A stretch of 64,000 nucleotides of DNA from Hedera helix (Eukaryota; Streptophyta; Magnoliopsida; Apiales; Araliaceae). This document shows positions 24,500-35,559 of the stretch, one piece after another. A program made the translations under genes and the position numbers. Numbering within the stretch: position 1 is the stretch's first letter; each line of letters starts with the position of its first letter. Under the pieces are notes generated by a model that had not been told where the DNA came from, ran no database searches, and saw only the letters and a program-made list of their open reading frames with translations. The stretch is from positions 32,084,517 to 32,148,516 of the forward strand of contig OX359269.1 of NCBI GenBank assembly GCA_947179155.2, in the 5' to 3' direction.

Positions 24500-24653
24500 G
24501 TATGTTTTTGTTTAATAGTATAATGCTTATTTATGTATATTTGTGCATTGTTTTTCGTAGGGTGTCACCGGGACTGCACGACAGATAAGCATGTTGAACG
24601 AGATGGAGAATGTGGAGGAAATGAAGGTGGCAAGGATGGAACTCCCAGACTAG
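24022..24653 (+). CDS. Possible two-exon 54-codon gene inside the CACTA element
   Basis: Exon 1: an acceptor-like TGTAG ends at 24011 and an ATG lies at 24022. The frame (MESRWYNARQDNRMRDRRQQ then KLEE) runs to 24093, followed by a GTAAAT donor. Exon 2: acceptor TTTTTCGTAG ends at 24560; GVTGTARQISMLNEMENVEE then MKVARMELPD ends at TAG 24651-24653. The reading frame is kept across the 467-nt GT..AG intron, which holds a (TA)n tract. An in-frame TAA just before the ATG makes this ATG the first possible start. The product is very polar, Arg/Gln-rich then acidic. I do not recognise it. It could be the last exons of a captured host gene or of a CACTA accessory protein. Confidence 0.45.
24435..24493. 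repeat. (TA)n microsatellite in the putative intron
   Basis: About 29 TA units, nearly pure. The translated frames across it are spurious. Confidence 0.95.
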
Positions 24654-25284
24654 GGAATGATTGAGTTCTAGTTTATTTTATATAACTCTAGTAGATCAGA
24701 TGAAATTTTATAGTACTAATAAAACAGGGATTCATTTACTAAAACAAATATTTAACTATATGTATATTATTTACATGTTGATGAATGAAAATAGGTTTTT
24801 GTATAATTGTATGTGCGCTGGTAATAAAAACAAATGTTATTTGTATGTGTGTTGATATTTAACAGGTTAAAAATAGGATTTTAAATGTTAAAATTTTTTT
24901 TTTTAAAACAAGTTAATTTGCAACGGACATGCCCATCATTAATAAGGCAATATTTACATTTTTTTTAAATTGTATTAGGTGGCAAACTGTCTGTCACTAA
25001 TTTATTATGTTCGTCGTAAATATGATAACTTAGCGACAATTATTTAGTGATGATGTGACCGTCACTATTGTAACGACGGACTTTCGATCACTCATGTATC
25101 GTTGCAAATCGACGGCACTTCCTTCGCTGATGTGTTTTCGGTGCCGCACATGTGTTATTAGTGACATGATTATAAGTAAAAACCCTAGCGACAGACAGAT
25201 TCATCGCTAATTAAGTAATCAACAATGGCAATTGATGTTTAGCGATAACTATGTCCGTCTCTGTGGAAGAAGGTTCTAGTAGTG

Positions 25285-25573
25285 TTCCCCATGTTCACTC
25301 CTAAAATTGATTTGTAATAATATAGCTCCTCCAAAATTAAATTAAAAAAAATTAAAATAAAAATTATGCGGAGACATTAACTTTTGCACTTCACAACATA
25401 TAATGAGAGCATCATAGTATCATGATTGCATTTCATTGTCAACTGAATCCCTCGGCCACGCAAATTATTTCAATCTCATGTCAATTCAATATAATCTCTA
25501 GACTTGTATTGTTATTTTTTTTTTATCAAGGGGTGTGTCTCATCCAACACTCAACAAAAAAAATAATAATAAC

Positions 25574-25605
<32 letters not shown>

Positions 25606-25838
25606 GAAAATTATAGCTGTAGTACGTACTTTGCTTGTTTCTTTGCTGCATTTCATTTTGCTGTAATCGTATCTAGCTAGGTTGTCCCTTTAATCCCTTT
25701 TATTTTATTGATAAAAATGAAGTTTTAAATTAACCTTTAAATTAATCTCTGTCGTCTGGTAAAATATTTGAGAAAATGGAACATCTTATAGTCTTAGCAT
25801 TACTTGGTTTTGGTCTTAATCTAATATGTGTAGTCAAC

Positions 25839-25899
<61 letters not shown>

Positions 25900-25978
25900 C
25901 ATGTTGTTTTCAACTAAATCCCTAGGCCACGCAATTTCTTTTGGATTAATTACTCATCTACAAAGAGAATAGAATTTT
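25285..25978. other. AT-rich spacer between two CACTA elements
   Basis: No gene. Contains a (TAA/AAT)n run at about 25562-25602 and a compound (TA)n(GA)n run at about 25842-25898. A diverged 24-bp direct repeat (CCCTNGGCCACGCAA core) occurs at about 25439 and 25912. Confidence 0.6.
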
Positions 25979-26256
25979 CACTACAAGAAAAACGCATATC
26001 AGCGATGAAGACTTTTTGCGACTGTCAAATCCGTCGTTAATGCTACGTTTTAGCGACAGATTTCAGCGACCAACAGTACAACTAGTCGCTAACAGTAATA
26101 GCGACCGAAATTCGGTCGCTATTTTCGTCTCAAATACCAATTTTGTCATCAAAAAATGTAGAAATTTTGGCGCCATAAGTAGCGACCAATTATCGGTCGC
26201 TGATGCGGTCGCTAATGTATCAGCGACCGCACTTTCCGTCACTATAAGTGCCAACG

Positions 26257-29200
26257 CATTATATGACACCCCCAAATCTAGGCCCACACAGTCCAAACTT
26301 GAGTTGTCAAAAAACTACAACAAAATTATTACAAAGTAGTACAACGTTCAACAATACAGTGTATAATAATACACAACTAAGTCTTCACTATTTTACAACA
26401 CGTGAAGACTAGGATAACTATCTCTCGGACTCTCACTCCATTCCCCGGCTAGACCCAGCTACGTTCTCATTTCCTGTTGAAAAACAACGGAACAAAAGAA
26501 AGGGTGAACTCAAATAGCCCAGTAAGAAATATCATGACTAAGATAATGACGAATAAATTATCATTAGCCTTCAACAGTTGAGTTCTTGATAGAATACAAT
26601 AGACTACAAGGTTTATATCAAAAACTACAGTTAAATTCTTGAACAATGTTCAGATCAACAATAGCAGCGGAATGAGCAATCTATTAGAAGAATAATGCAG
26701 ACTATAATGTCCATTCGCTTCTCTTTTTAGTAAAAATATCATCAACTTTTATCATCTGAAATACCATTAGTCATGATAATAAAAATTCACAGTTCCTGGT
26801 CATAATCATGCAAATCAACAGTTCATCTTTGCACTATGGGCCAAAGATATTCAATATAGCGCCAGCAGTCATGATTATACCAGATTCAGCCTTTGGTTAT
26901 AATCATACCAAACAACAGTTCATCTATGCATTACGGGCCAAAGAGAACTTTCACCACGTGCCATAAAAGACACCAAACAGATGTATCGCCTTTAACCTAT
27001 TATATCGCCTTTAACCTAACATCTGTTCAACAATTATATCGCTTCTGTGCCCCCGGTCACAGATATTCACAACAACTTGATTCTTGAAGATTAATACAAA
27101 TAACAGTGATACGAATGATGAACAGAAGAAACAGGATAAAGAATAAGTATCGGAAGTTTACTTTGTGCAGATTCAAATAATGTCCAAATTGTCAACATGA
27201 TGTGGAGTGAAATTTAAAAATGATATTCAAGATCCACAGTTTAGAATAACGGTTACAGTTCAATAGAAAGGTTCAGAAAATAGGAAGGTTCAGTTGAAAT
27301 AATGAAGTTCAACTATTATGGAACATATAATATTTTCAGGAATTATAGAAGCAATAGTTCCATAATAAGTTTCGATTTAGGAGTATGAAAGAAAATAACA
27401 TCCCTTACCGTAGCAGGTTTGATTAACAAAAGGTGAAGAAAATTAATATCCCTTACCATAGTAAGTTTGAATAATGGAAGATGAAAAAGATAGTATCCCT
27501 TATGAGTATAAAGGAAAATAATAACATTTACGAATATGAAAGAAAATGATATTACAAATGAATATGGAATAAAAGTGTCATGTGATAATTCGTGTAGACA
27601 AATTATTTCCACAAGAGACAAATAATTACAAAGGGTTTCCAACATGCGGTAATCCGAGCCGTAAGGTTATTCCCATCAATTTGAATACAAAGAGTTATTC
27701 ACCAAACAGGCGGTAATCCGCGCCGTAAGGTTATTCTCAGATATTAATAATGAATGAATATAAAAGGTTATTCACCAACAGGCGGTAATCCGCGCCGTAA
27801 GGTTATTCCCACAATTTAATACATGAAAATAAATGGCACAAGAAAGAACATAATATCCATTTATGATGATGAAAAGAATGATACCCCTTACCGTAGTAAG
27901 TTAGAATATGAAAGAAGATGATATTCTTTACCTTAACACGTGACTGGATATTGATTTAAATGAGGTTGATCAACCTATATATTTTTAATATAATTAATAA
28001 TTACCACATATAAATTTCAAGGTGTATGATAATTCATATATTATGAACTATCAAAATTATATATATTTAACATAATTTTTGTAGTATAATATAACAACTT
28101 TAAAATAGTTTTTTAAGTAATATTTCAAAATAAATCTTCCAAATAAAGCTTTTAAAAATGAATTTTCTCAAAGAAGAGTCTTCTAAAGGAAGATTTATGA
28201 ATACCGTGAAAAATAGGAATTTATAAAATTACTACTCTTTAATAAAAGACTTACTTGAAATTTTTTTGCACTCCTTTTGGCTTTCAAACTCTCAAAATAA
28301 CCTTACTATTCTCAGAAAAAACTCATAAAATTCTTATAGAAATTTTTTATGTTTTAGTTGTGATTTTTCTATTCAGCTGAGCAAGCTATTTATAGGAGAA
28401 AATAAGTTACTGTGCAGTGGTAGGTGGCTGGCGTGCTGCACGCCAGCCTAAATTTTCTACAAAAGCAGCGTAGCTGCCTTTCCTTCCTTCACCAACCAGC
28501 AAACTTTCCAGCAAAAACACATTTTCATTTACAATTCATGTGGCCCCCACATAGGGTCCACATGTTACTATTCACATAATAATTAATTAATAAATTTTTT
28601 TTTTTTTTACATTTATTTATTTTATTTTATTTTTCTTCCTATGGGTCCTGCATATAAAATCAAATAGTGCTACAATAATAATTCAATAATAATGTAATAA
28701 ACACGTTACAGATTATTATTAATTTAATAATATAAATTACTGTATATTTGCAACTGTGACAATTATTTGGTTCAATAAATTTAAAATACAATGCACCAAC
28801 AATTATTGACTCAATGATATGAAATACAGTGTAATGACAATTATTGAATCAATAATGCAAAATACTGTGTAGTAACAATTATTAAATTGATAACATAAAA
28901 TATTATGCAGTGACAATTATTGATGAAATGATGCGCAACAGTTACGGTGTCAATTATCAGACCAATAATATGAGACACTATGCAATATCGTGTGCTACTG
29001 TATAGTACCGTGTGCTACAGAAAATACCATAAACTACCGTATGCTACTATTCTTTTATCACCGATATTTTTAACAGTTTTGTTGAGTATTTTTATTTAAA
29101 AAGGTTATTTCTGTCGTTTTCTATATCCGACAAATATTCCGTTGTGGGGTCCACCAATAATTTGTTATTTCGGCGCCGTCGTACGTCACGAATATTCCCC

Positions 29201-29369
29201 GATCAAACGAATATTCCCCGACAAAGCGAATATTGTCCGACAAAATAAAATTTGCACATAACATCCTTAACTTTTAACTTTATCGATTTAACCACTTACT
29301 GTTTCAGAAAAATATATATGAAGAAAAATTAAATTTTATATTTCATAAAATTCGGGGTCTTACACATTA
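26257..29369 (-). mobile_element. Solo LTR D1 (3.1 kb) with TSD CATTA
   Basis: CATTA at 26257-26261 and 29365-29369 flanks 26262-29364. On the plus strand the element runs TATGACACCCCCAAATCTAG to GGGGTCTTACA; TATGAC is probably a mutated TGTGAC. It lies in a CACTA subterminal region whose GCGAC repeats resume after the right-hand CATTA. Inside are three copies of a GCGGTAATCCGCGCCGTAAG block (27649, 27711, 27781). It is the inverted relative of 31119-34089. No gag or pol is visible. A 19-nt GC-rich dyad sits at 28428-28446. The strand assignment (TGTGACGCC as LTR start) would make it plus; by comparison with D2 the two simply have opposite orientation. Confidence 0.82.
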
Positions 29370-29439
29370 AAAAAAATTAACGACCGAAATCGATCATTGT
29401 TAAGCGGTCGCTATTATGTTCAGATCTAAATTTAACCGC

Positions 29440-29722
29440 CGCCGCACGGGAAAGGGAAGAAGAAGGAAGAAGAGAGAGACAAGAGAAGAAGGAAGAAGAG
29501 AGAAGAGAGAACAAGACGTCCGGCCCTCCCCTCACCCCGCCGCAACCGGCCCCTCCTCCGCCCCCTGCCGCAACCGCGCCAGCCCCCTCCCCCTGTCGCC
29601 CCCGCCCCCTGCCGCTACCGCTGCCGTCCCCGCCCTCTGCCGCTGCCGCTGCCGCTGCCGCTGCCGTTTTCTGTCCCCGCCCCCTGCCGCCTCCTTCCCT
29701 GCCCCCTACTGGACGCCACCCT
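29440..29722 (+). repeat. GC-rich purine/pyrimidine island with CTGCCG repeats in the CACTA element
   Basis: A purine-rich stretch (GAAGAAGGAAGAAGAGAG) is followed by C-rich sequence with GCCGCTGCCGCTGCCGCTGC tandem hexamers (about 29638-29665). One frame stays open (29416-29751) and is Arg-rich then Pro/Ala/Cys-rich. That is a composition artefact, so I do not call it a gene. It may be the transposon's leader or promoter region, like the pyrimidine/GC-rich block at 15.79-15.99 kb in the neighbouring CACTA element. Confidence 0.5.
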
Positions 29723-29759
29723 TGTCAGAAAAAGTAAAAACCAAATTTTAAATATAATA

Positions 29760-30160
29760 TATCTAATATTTTTAATTGTTATTATGGTAGTTTCAAATGC
29801 TTCTAATAATTACTACTACGTACTATATTAATTTGTCGTAAAGAAAGGATGTTTATGTGAACATGCTAGCTATTAAGTATGAACGAAGAATATTTTTGTG
29901 TTTGTTTGTTACTTCTGGTTAGGCTAATGATTAAGACGGCTAAGACCACATAAATTTTATATGCAATGTAATAGGTCATGTTACTTCTGTACAATATTAG
30001 ATTTACTAATTCATGTTTTCTTTTATAATGTCCAACCTCGTATATGGCCCTTTCTGTTATTTATTTATTTTAAAAAAATAATATTGTGCCACGGGCCGAG
30101 TCGAGCGACTACAGGCCTGTACCATTTTTGTGAGGTCTACTTGTGATATGGGAATTTGAA
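29760..30160. other. CACTA leader or intron sequence
   Basis: No supported coding sequence. AT-rich, probably noncoding upstream sequence of the transposase exon at 31074. Confidence 0.35.
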
Positions 30161-30220
30161 GTACACTACCAAACAACAATTTTATCACCCTCTTTCCCTT
30201 TCAAACTCCCCACAATTTCA

Positions 30221-30590
30221 AAATAATACAAAATAATATTATGAAATAAATAAATATAATATAATATAATATAAAGTAATACAAAAAAATATAATAAAGA
30301 AAAATAATACAAAATAATATAATAAACATAATATAATATAATATCATTCAAATTAATATAAAATAATATAATATAATATATATAAAAATAATATAATATA
30401 ATATCATTCAAAATTATACAAAATCATATTATGAAACAAATAAATATAATATAATATAAAATAATACAAAAAAATAATAAAAAATAATATAATAAAAATA
30501 ATATTATATAATATCATTCAAATTAATATAAAATAAAAAATATAATATAATATCATTCAAAATAATATAATAATATAATATATGATAAAA
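30221..30590. repeat. AT-only tandem array, ~190-bp period
   Basis: Built from AATATAATATAAT words with larger landmarks. TATGAAATAAATAAATATAA at about 30240 and TATGAAACAAATAAATATAA at about 30430 are about 190 bp apart, and ATATCATTCAAA recurs about every 60-100 bp. Low-complexity frames over it are not genes. Confidence 0.75.
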
Positions 30591-30680
30591 TAAAGAAATT
30601 TAATATAAAAAATAAATTGCGCAGCTTAGAAACCCATTCAAGATTCACTCATTATGAGATCTTGTATAGTCCCCGTTTTG

Positions 30681-30935
30681 GAACTGTTCTTGTATGTTCC
30701 ACTCTCACTTAGGCAGGTGTCAATGACTTAAGCGAATTTATCTGTTTGTTCTAAAGAAATTTTGGTTTTTTTATCTTCTATTGTTCTCCGGATGCATACT
30801 TAGACTGTGTAAATCATAGTCTATTTCGTGTACTTGGAGACCTATGGTAGATGCTGCCGAAATTTCTTTAGAACAAACAGATGCATTTGTTTAAGTCGTT
30901 GACATTAGTGGGACGTCACATACAAGAATAGGATA
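30681..30935. repeat. Long imperfect hairpin upstream of the CACTA transposase exon
   Basis: Arms of about 80 nt (30681-30763 and 30859-30935) are inverted copies. Within them 21 nt pair perfectly: 30742-30762 (CTGTTTGTTCTAAAGAAATT+T) with 30860-30880. The loop of about 97 nt holds a smaller palindrome (TAGACT..AGTCTA). It lies about 140 bp before the DRSWM-coding exon, so it would be in a 5' leader or intron of the transposase transcript. It could fold as a small-RNA precursor. Confidence 0.7.
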
Positions 30936-31432
30936 GAAGTCTGACCGGTGTAATAAGGCTGGAGACGTATTTAGGTATGAAACATGCATTATACCTATAC
31001 ATTTGTAATAAGTAAATTTAATGAATATAATAAATCTTGTCGAAATAGGAACCATACTATTATAGATTTCTATTCAGACCGTAGTTGGATGAGGCGATGA
31101 AAGTCACGCGGGCAAATATGTAAGACCCCGACTTTTATGAAATACAAATTAATTTTTTCATTATATATTTTCTTCTGAAAACGGTAAATGAATAAATTGA
31201 CAAAGTAAAAAATTAGAAATGTTTGTACAAATTTTATCTTGTCGGAGAATATTCGTTCTGTCGGAAAATATTCGATTCGTACGACGATGCCAAAATAACC
31301 AAATATTGGTGGACCCCCACAACGAATTATTGTCGAATATAGAAAACAACATACGTAACCTTTCTAAATAAATATAGTCAACGGTACTATCATTTTTAAC
31401 TGTTAAAATAACCGGTGGTAAAAGAATAGTAA

Positions 31433-31492
31433 CATACGGTATTGCACAGTAGCACACGGTATTGCACAGTAGCACATGGTATTGCACAGTAT
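31433..31492. repeat. 22-bp tandem repeat in LTR D2
   Basis: ACGGTATTGCACAGTAGCAC recurs almost three times. The matching region of D1 (28983-29070) has related CCGTGTGCTAC words but not the same clean array. Confidence 0.8.
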
Positions 31493-32737
31493 TTCATATT
31501 ATTGAACTGATAAAGTGGCTATTGTACTATATTAACTTTATTAAACCAATAATTGTCACATGCATAATAATTTATATTATTGAGCTGATAATTGTTATAG
31601 TAACATATGCACAGTAATTCACATTACTGAATCAATAATTTTCATTACACAGTAACGTGCTTATTTATTTTTAACATTATTGTTATCTTTTTTATGATAT
31701 TGATTAAACTGTTGTATTCTATTATTAGTTAATTTCTCTACTTATCTAACTCAGAAAGTCAACTACACTGCATTTATAACAATTAGTCATAATAATGAAT
31801 AATTGTAAATTATTGTTGAATAATTGAATTGATAAAGTTATTTGTTTTTATTATAATAAATTATATAAAGTTATTTGTTTTTATATATAAAGTTAATTGA
31901 TTTATATAAAGTTAATTATTTTATATATAAAGTAAATTGAATGGTATAGAATAAAGATGATCTTTAAATGAATGGTTTAGATTAAGGAAATCTTAAAAGA
32001 TGAAATGAGTGGTATAGATTAAAGATGATCTTTAAATGAATAGTTTAGATTAAGAAAATCTTAAAAGATGAAATGAGTGGTATAGATTAAACATTATCTT
32101 GAAATATACGGTTTGGATTAAATTACGAAATCTTGGTTTATGATAAGATTTTTGGCTATAAATAGAGGCCTTAACTTAAGGATTTTTCATAAAGACTTCC
32201 TTACTTATTATTTCTTTCACTCTCCAAATATTTCTTAGTATAAGTTCTCTTTGAGTGTGATAAAGTTATCTTGAGTATTTGTGAAGATCTGTAAGTGTAC
32301 GAGTACTGACCAAGTAAGTCTTTTTATAAAAGTTATATAAGTAACCACACACATCAAACGGTGTTTATAAATCTTCCTTTAGAAGACTCTTCCTTAAGAA
32401 GATTCATTTTGAAAAGTTTCATTTGGAAGATTTATTTTAAAATATTATCTTTTTCAAAAACTATATTGAAGTTATTCTACTTTATCACTTTTGATGATTT
32501 CATACGAATTGGTATACACCATGAAATTATATAAGGTAGTTACTAATTAAATTATAAAAATATAAGTTGATCAACTTCATATCCAGTCATGTGTTAAGGT
32601 AAGGAATACTATTTTTTTCATCTTTCACTATTCAAACTTACTACGGTAAAGGATTATTATTCTTTGATTCTCGAAAATAATATCGTTTCTTCCTTACTTG
32701 TAAGATGTGACATTTATTTCCATGTATTAATTTGTGG

Positions 32738-33015
32738 GAAATAACCTGACTACGTGGACTACTGCATGTTTGGTGAATAACCTTTCTTATTCATTTGTGG
32801 GAATAACCTGACTACGCGGACTACTGCATATTTGGTGAATAACCTTTCGTATTCATTTCTTATTAATTTATGGGAATAACCTGACTACGCGGACTACCGC
32901 ATGTTTGGTGAATAACCTTTCTTATTCATTCCTTATTAATCTCTGAGAATAACCTGACTACGCGGATTACCGCATGTTTGGTGAATTACTCTTCATATTC
33001 ATTTCTTATTTGTCT
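32738..33015. repeat. ~72-bp tandem repeat (four copies) in LTR D2
   Basis: Each unit contains AATAACCTGACTACGCGGAC, then ACCGCATGTTTGGTGAATAA. Units start near 32741, 32806, 32876 and 32947. D1 carries three inverted equivalents. The units are degenerate and lack constant spacer lengths, so this is not a CRISPR array. Confidence 0.85.
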
Positions 33016-34275
33016 CTTGTTGGTAAAGTTTCCTGAAATGATTATATATTCTTAATATTTTGCGCTTCATCTAATATCATTTCAATTGAGCCTTCCTATT
33101 TTTCTAAATCTTTCTATTGAACTTAACCGTTATTCTGAACTGTGGATCTTGAATATCATTCTTGAATTTGAGTCCACGTCATGTTGACAATTTGGAAATT
33201 ATTTGAATCTGCACAAAGAAAGATCATAAACTTTCGATATTTATTGATCATACTGTTTCTTCTTATTCATTATCTATATCACTGTTGTTATTCTAATCAT
33301 CAAGAACCATATTGTTATGAATATCTATGGCCTGGGGCACAAATGATAGGATAAATGTGATATAATTGTTGTGTCTTTTAGGGTACGTGGTGAATGTTCT
33401 CTTTGGCCGGGGGCAAAGAAGAACTGTTGTTTGGTATGATTATGACCAAAGGATGAATACTGGTATAATCATAACCATTGGTGATATATTGAATATCTTT
33501 AGCCCATAGTGCAAAGATAAACTATTGACTTACATGATTATAACCAGGAACTATGAATTTGTATCATCATGACCAGTGGTGTTTCAGATGATAAAAGTTG
33601 ATGATATTTTTCTTAAAAAGAGAAGTGAGTGGACATCATAGTTTACATTATTTTTCTAATAGATTGCTCATTTCGCTGCTATCATTGATCTGAACTTTAT
33701 TCAAGAATTTAACTGCAGTTCTTGATATAAAGCTTATTGTCTATTATATTCAATTAAGAACTCAACTGTTGAAGGCTAATGATAATTTATTTATCATTAT
33801 CTTAGTCGTGGTATTTTCTTACTAGGTTATTTGAGTTTACCCTTTCTTTTGTTCCATTATTTTTTAGAGAACGAGAGAATAGCTGGGTCTAGCAAGGGAA
33901 TGGAGTGACGGTCCGAGAGATAGTTATTGTAGTCTTCACATGTTGCATATAGTGTGACAATAATAATGAAGACTTAGTTATGTATTATTGAGTTATATTT
34001 TTCTGTTCTATGTATTGTTTGTATTAAAAATCGTGTATTTTATGGCGTCTTGAATTGGGCTATGTAAGCCTAGATTTGGGGGCGTCACAAGATAGGTGCT
34101 ACAGCTGAATTTAGAACTAGTTGTCAAGTGTTTTTGGATTACGCATATAGCCAGAAAGAATGTGTCAATGCTCAGAACAAAATAAGATGTCCTTGTTTGA
34201 AGTGTAAGACTGTAAATTATGTGAACAGAGAAAGAATGTGGCACATAGGTATATGTCTATCCTACGCACAAATTA

Positions 34276-35508
34276 TGCATACGCTCCTAAGAACACATAA
34301 CACAATACATGTTATCACATTCGGGTCAAAACACTATAATCCATTTTCCAATTTCATATAGGTTACCAAATTAACCACTTGGCGAAGCAATTAAACATGA
34401 AAAACTAAATATGATAATCCAATTCATATGGTGTCATCCAAGAGACCACAAACTATAGCCAACGAAGCAGAAAGATATACAAAATACAAGAACAACTTCA
34501 TTGGGACAATTTATCAAACACTTGGTGTGCAAAGTCAAATCCTTCTCTCAAAGAACTCACAAATGCAACAACAACCAAATAAGAAAGAGAGATTCAATTA
34601 AACTAAGAATTAGACACACAACACAATCATAAATTCCAAGCAAATGAGTAATATCACATCCAACATGCATACAACATATACATAGCTAAATGAGAGCAAA
34701 ACACCAATCACAATGGCTAAACATGTTATGGATTCAATATAACGCATAGATATTACATCCATGGATCAATATTCATCCATTCATTGGATTTATAATCCAA
34801 CTTTTTCCAAAAATAAACCAACATCAATGGAATACATAAATAAAGGAAGAGAAAAGAAAACTCATAACTCCCCTCAATCCATAGCTTCCAATTGATGTTG
34901 AATCTCATTCCTAGCAACCATGGAAGGTGCCTTTCATCTTCTCTTGGCCTCCAAAATCACCTATAGCAACCTCCCAAAGAAGAAGAAATGAAATTATAAA
35001 GTTAGGGCTACAGTTTTCCTCTTTAAAACTGATTCTGTGGGTAGGAACAGTGCAGAGCCGCGACGGTCAAACATTCTGCTCATTTTTGGTTTTGTACCAC
35101 CGCTGCGGCGGTGGAAATTACCGTTGCGACGCTCATACAATCTGCCCATAAATGTTCCTTTTTGCACTACTGCAGCATCCTTTAGTGTTTTGGACATAAC
35201 TCTCTCATACGACCTCCAATTGAGATGATTTAAGATTTTTTGGAAAGCTTAGAAGTATATCTACAACTTTCATGTTGGATGAATTGAAAGATAATGGCTG
35301 GATCAAGGTCTAAATTGGGTCATAAGTGATTATTGCGTACATAGCAAGCTGAAAATCCAAATCTGACAACTCCAAGCTTTGATCCAAACAACCCTTATTC
35401 CAAAATCCTACAAAACAAAGTAAAAACATATAAAAGTAATATAAAACCTAAATAAGATTAAAACACATAAAAACTAACATAAAATGCTAAAGAATTCACG
35501 AATTATCA
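34276..35508 (-). mobile_element. LTR-like fragment, minus orientation, with GC dyads
   Basis: On the minus strand it begins TGATAATTCGTGAATTC at 35508, like the TGATRA starts of the LTRs at 41845 (minus) and 51966. It carries a perfect GC hairpin CCACCGC-TGCG-GCGGTGG (35097-35114) flanked by GCCGCGACGG (35057) and GTTGCGACGC (35123). I could not find its other end or a target duplication, so the left boundary is arbitrary. No coding sequence is supported. Confidence 0.45.
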
Positions 35509-35559
35509 AGTCTAAAAGTATCCAACAAATAGGTATAAAAACCAATCATCAGTCTTCCT

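Larger units (their letters stand above)
15460..25284. mobile_element. Non-autonomous CACTA element carrying a nested retrotransposon
   Basis: Left end GACTACCAGAA and right end TTCTAGTAGTG are inverted CACTA-type termini (CACTACTAGAA read inward from the right). Flanks are TTT and TTC, close to a 3-bp target duplication. Both subterminal regions (15.47-15.75 and 25.0-25.26 kb) are packed with GCGAC/CGACG/GTCGC words, the usual subterminal transposase-binding repeats. Subtracting the LTR retrotransposon at 15995-22761 leaves about 3 kb without a transposase frame. A GC-rich, pyrimidine-rich segment at 15.79-15.99 kb resembles a captured 5' leader. Two exon-like blocks lie near the right end (see 24022). 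Confidence 0.75.
31119..34089 (+). mobile_element. Solo LTR D2 (3.0 kb) in the transposase exon
   Basis: Starts TGTAAGACCCCGACTTTTAT and ends GGGGGCGTCACA. Flanks AAATA and AGATA match 4 of 5. It is the inverted counterpart of D1: the end GCCTAGATTTGGGGGCGTCA is the reverse complement of the D1 left end. Shared internal landmarks include the TATAACCA..GCCCATAGTGCAAAGAT block (about 33500). No gag or pol inside. Confidence 0.8.
25979..34275 (+). mobile_element. CACTA (En/Spm) transposon with transposase exon, truncated on the right
   Basis: The left end CACTACAAGAAAAACGC is a canonical plant CACTA terminus, followed by many GCGACC/GGTCGC subterminal repeats (26020-26245, resuming at 29375-29412). 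Two ~3-kb solo LTRs have inserted in it (26262-29364 and 31119-34089). Removing them brings the terminus to about 2 kb from a transposase first exon (31074-31118 joined to 34090-34270). That spacing is typical of autonomous CACTA elements. Sequence beyond about 34.28 kb no longer resembles CACTA, and no right terminus was found. Confidence 0.78.
31074..34275 (+). pseudogene. CACTA TNP2-like transposase first exon, split by a solo LTR
   Basis: 31074-31118 reads DRSWM, the usual start of plant TNP2-like proteins, with an in-frame TGA soon after. After the LTR at 31119-34089 the frame resumes as AEFRTSCQVFLDYAYSQKEC and then IRCPCLKCKTVNYVNRERMW (34108-34250). This matches the transposase-associated domain: FL..A spacer, then I-x-CPCxxC. 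A donor-like ATAG|GTATAT near 34246 may end the exon. The catalytic transposase domain is absent from the window. The in-frame stop and the LTR make it non-functional. Confidence 0.75.

Noticed and set aside
26016..26339. ORFs on both strands near 26.0-26.3 kb
   Set aside because: They cover CACTA subterminal GCGACC repeats and run into the solo LTR; no protein features.
29416..29751. 111-codon Arg/Pro-rich ORF
   Set aside because: It runs over purine-rich and CTGCCG repeats in a CACTA leader, with no domain. The frame is open because of composition.
30166..30411. 81-codon Tyr/Ile/Leu-rich ORF
   Set aside because: Low-complexity AATAT array.
32738..33015. Regularly spaced repeats as a possible CRISPR array
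   Set aside because: Units are contiguous degenerate tandem repeats inside an LTR, with no unique spacers, in a plant genome.
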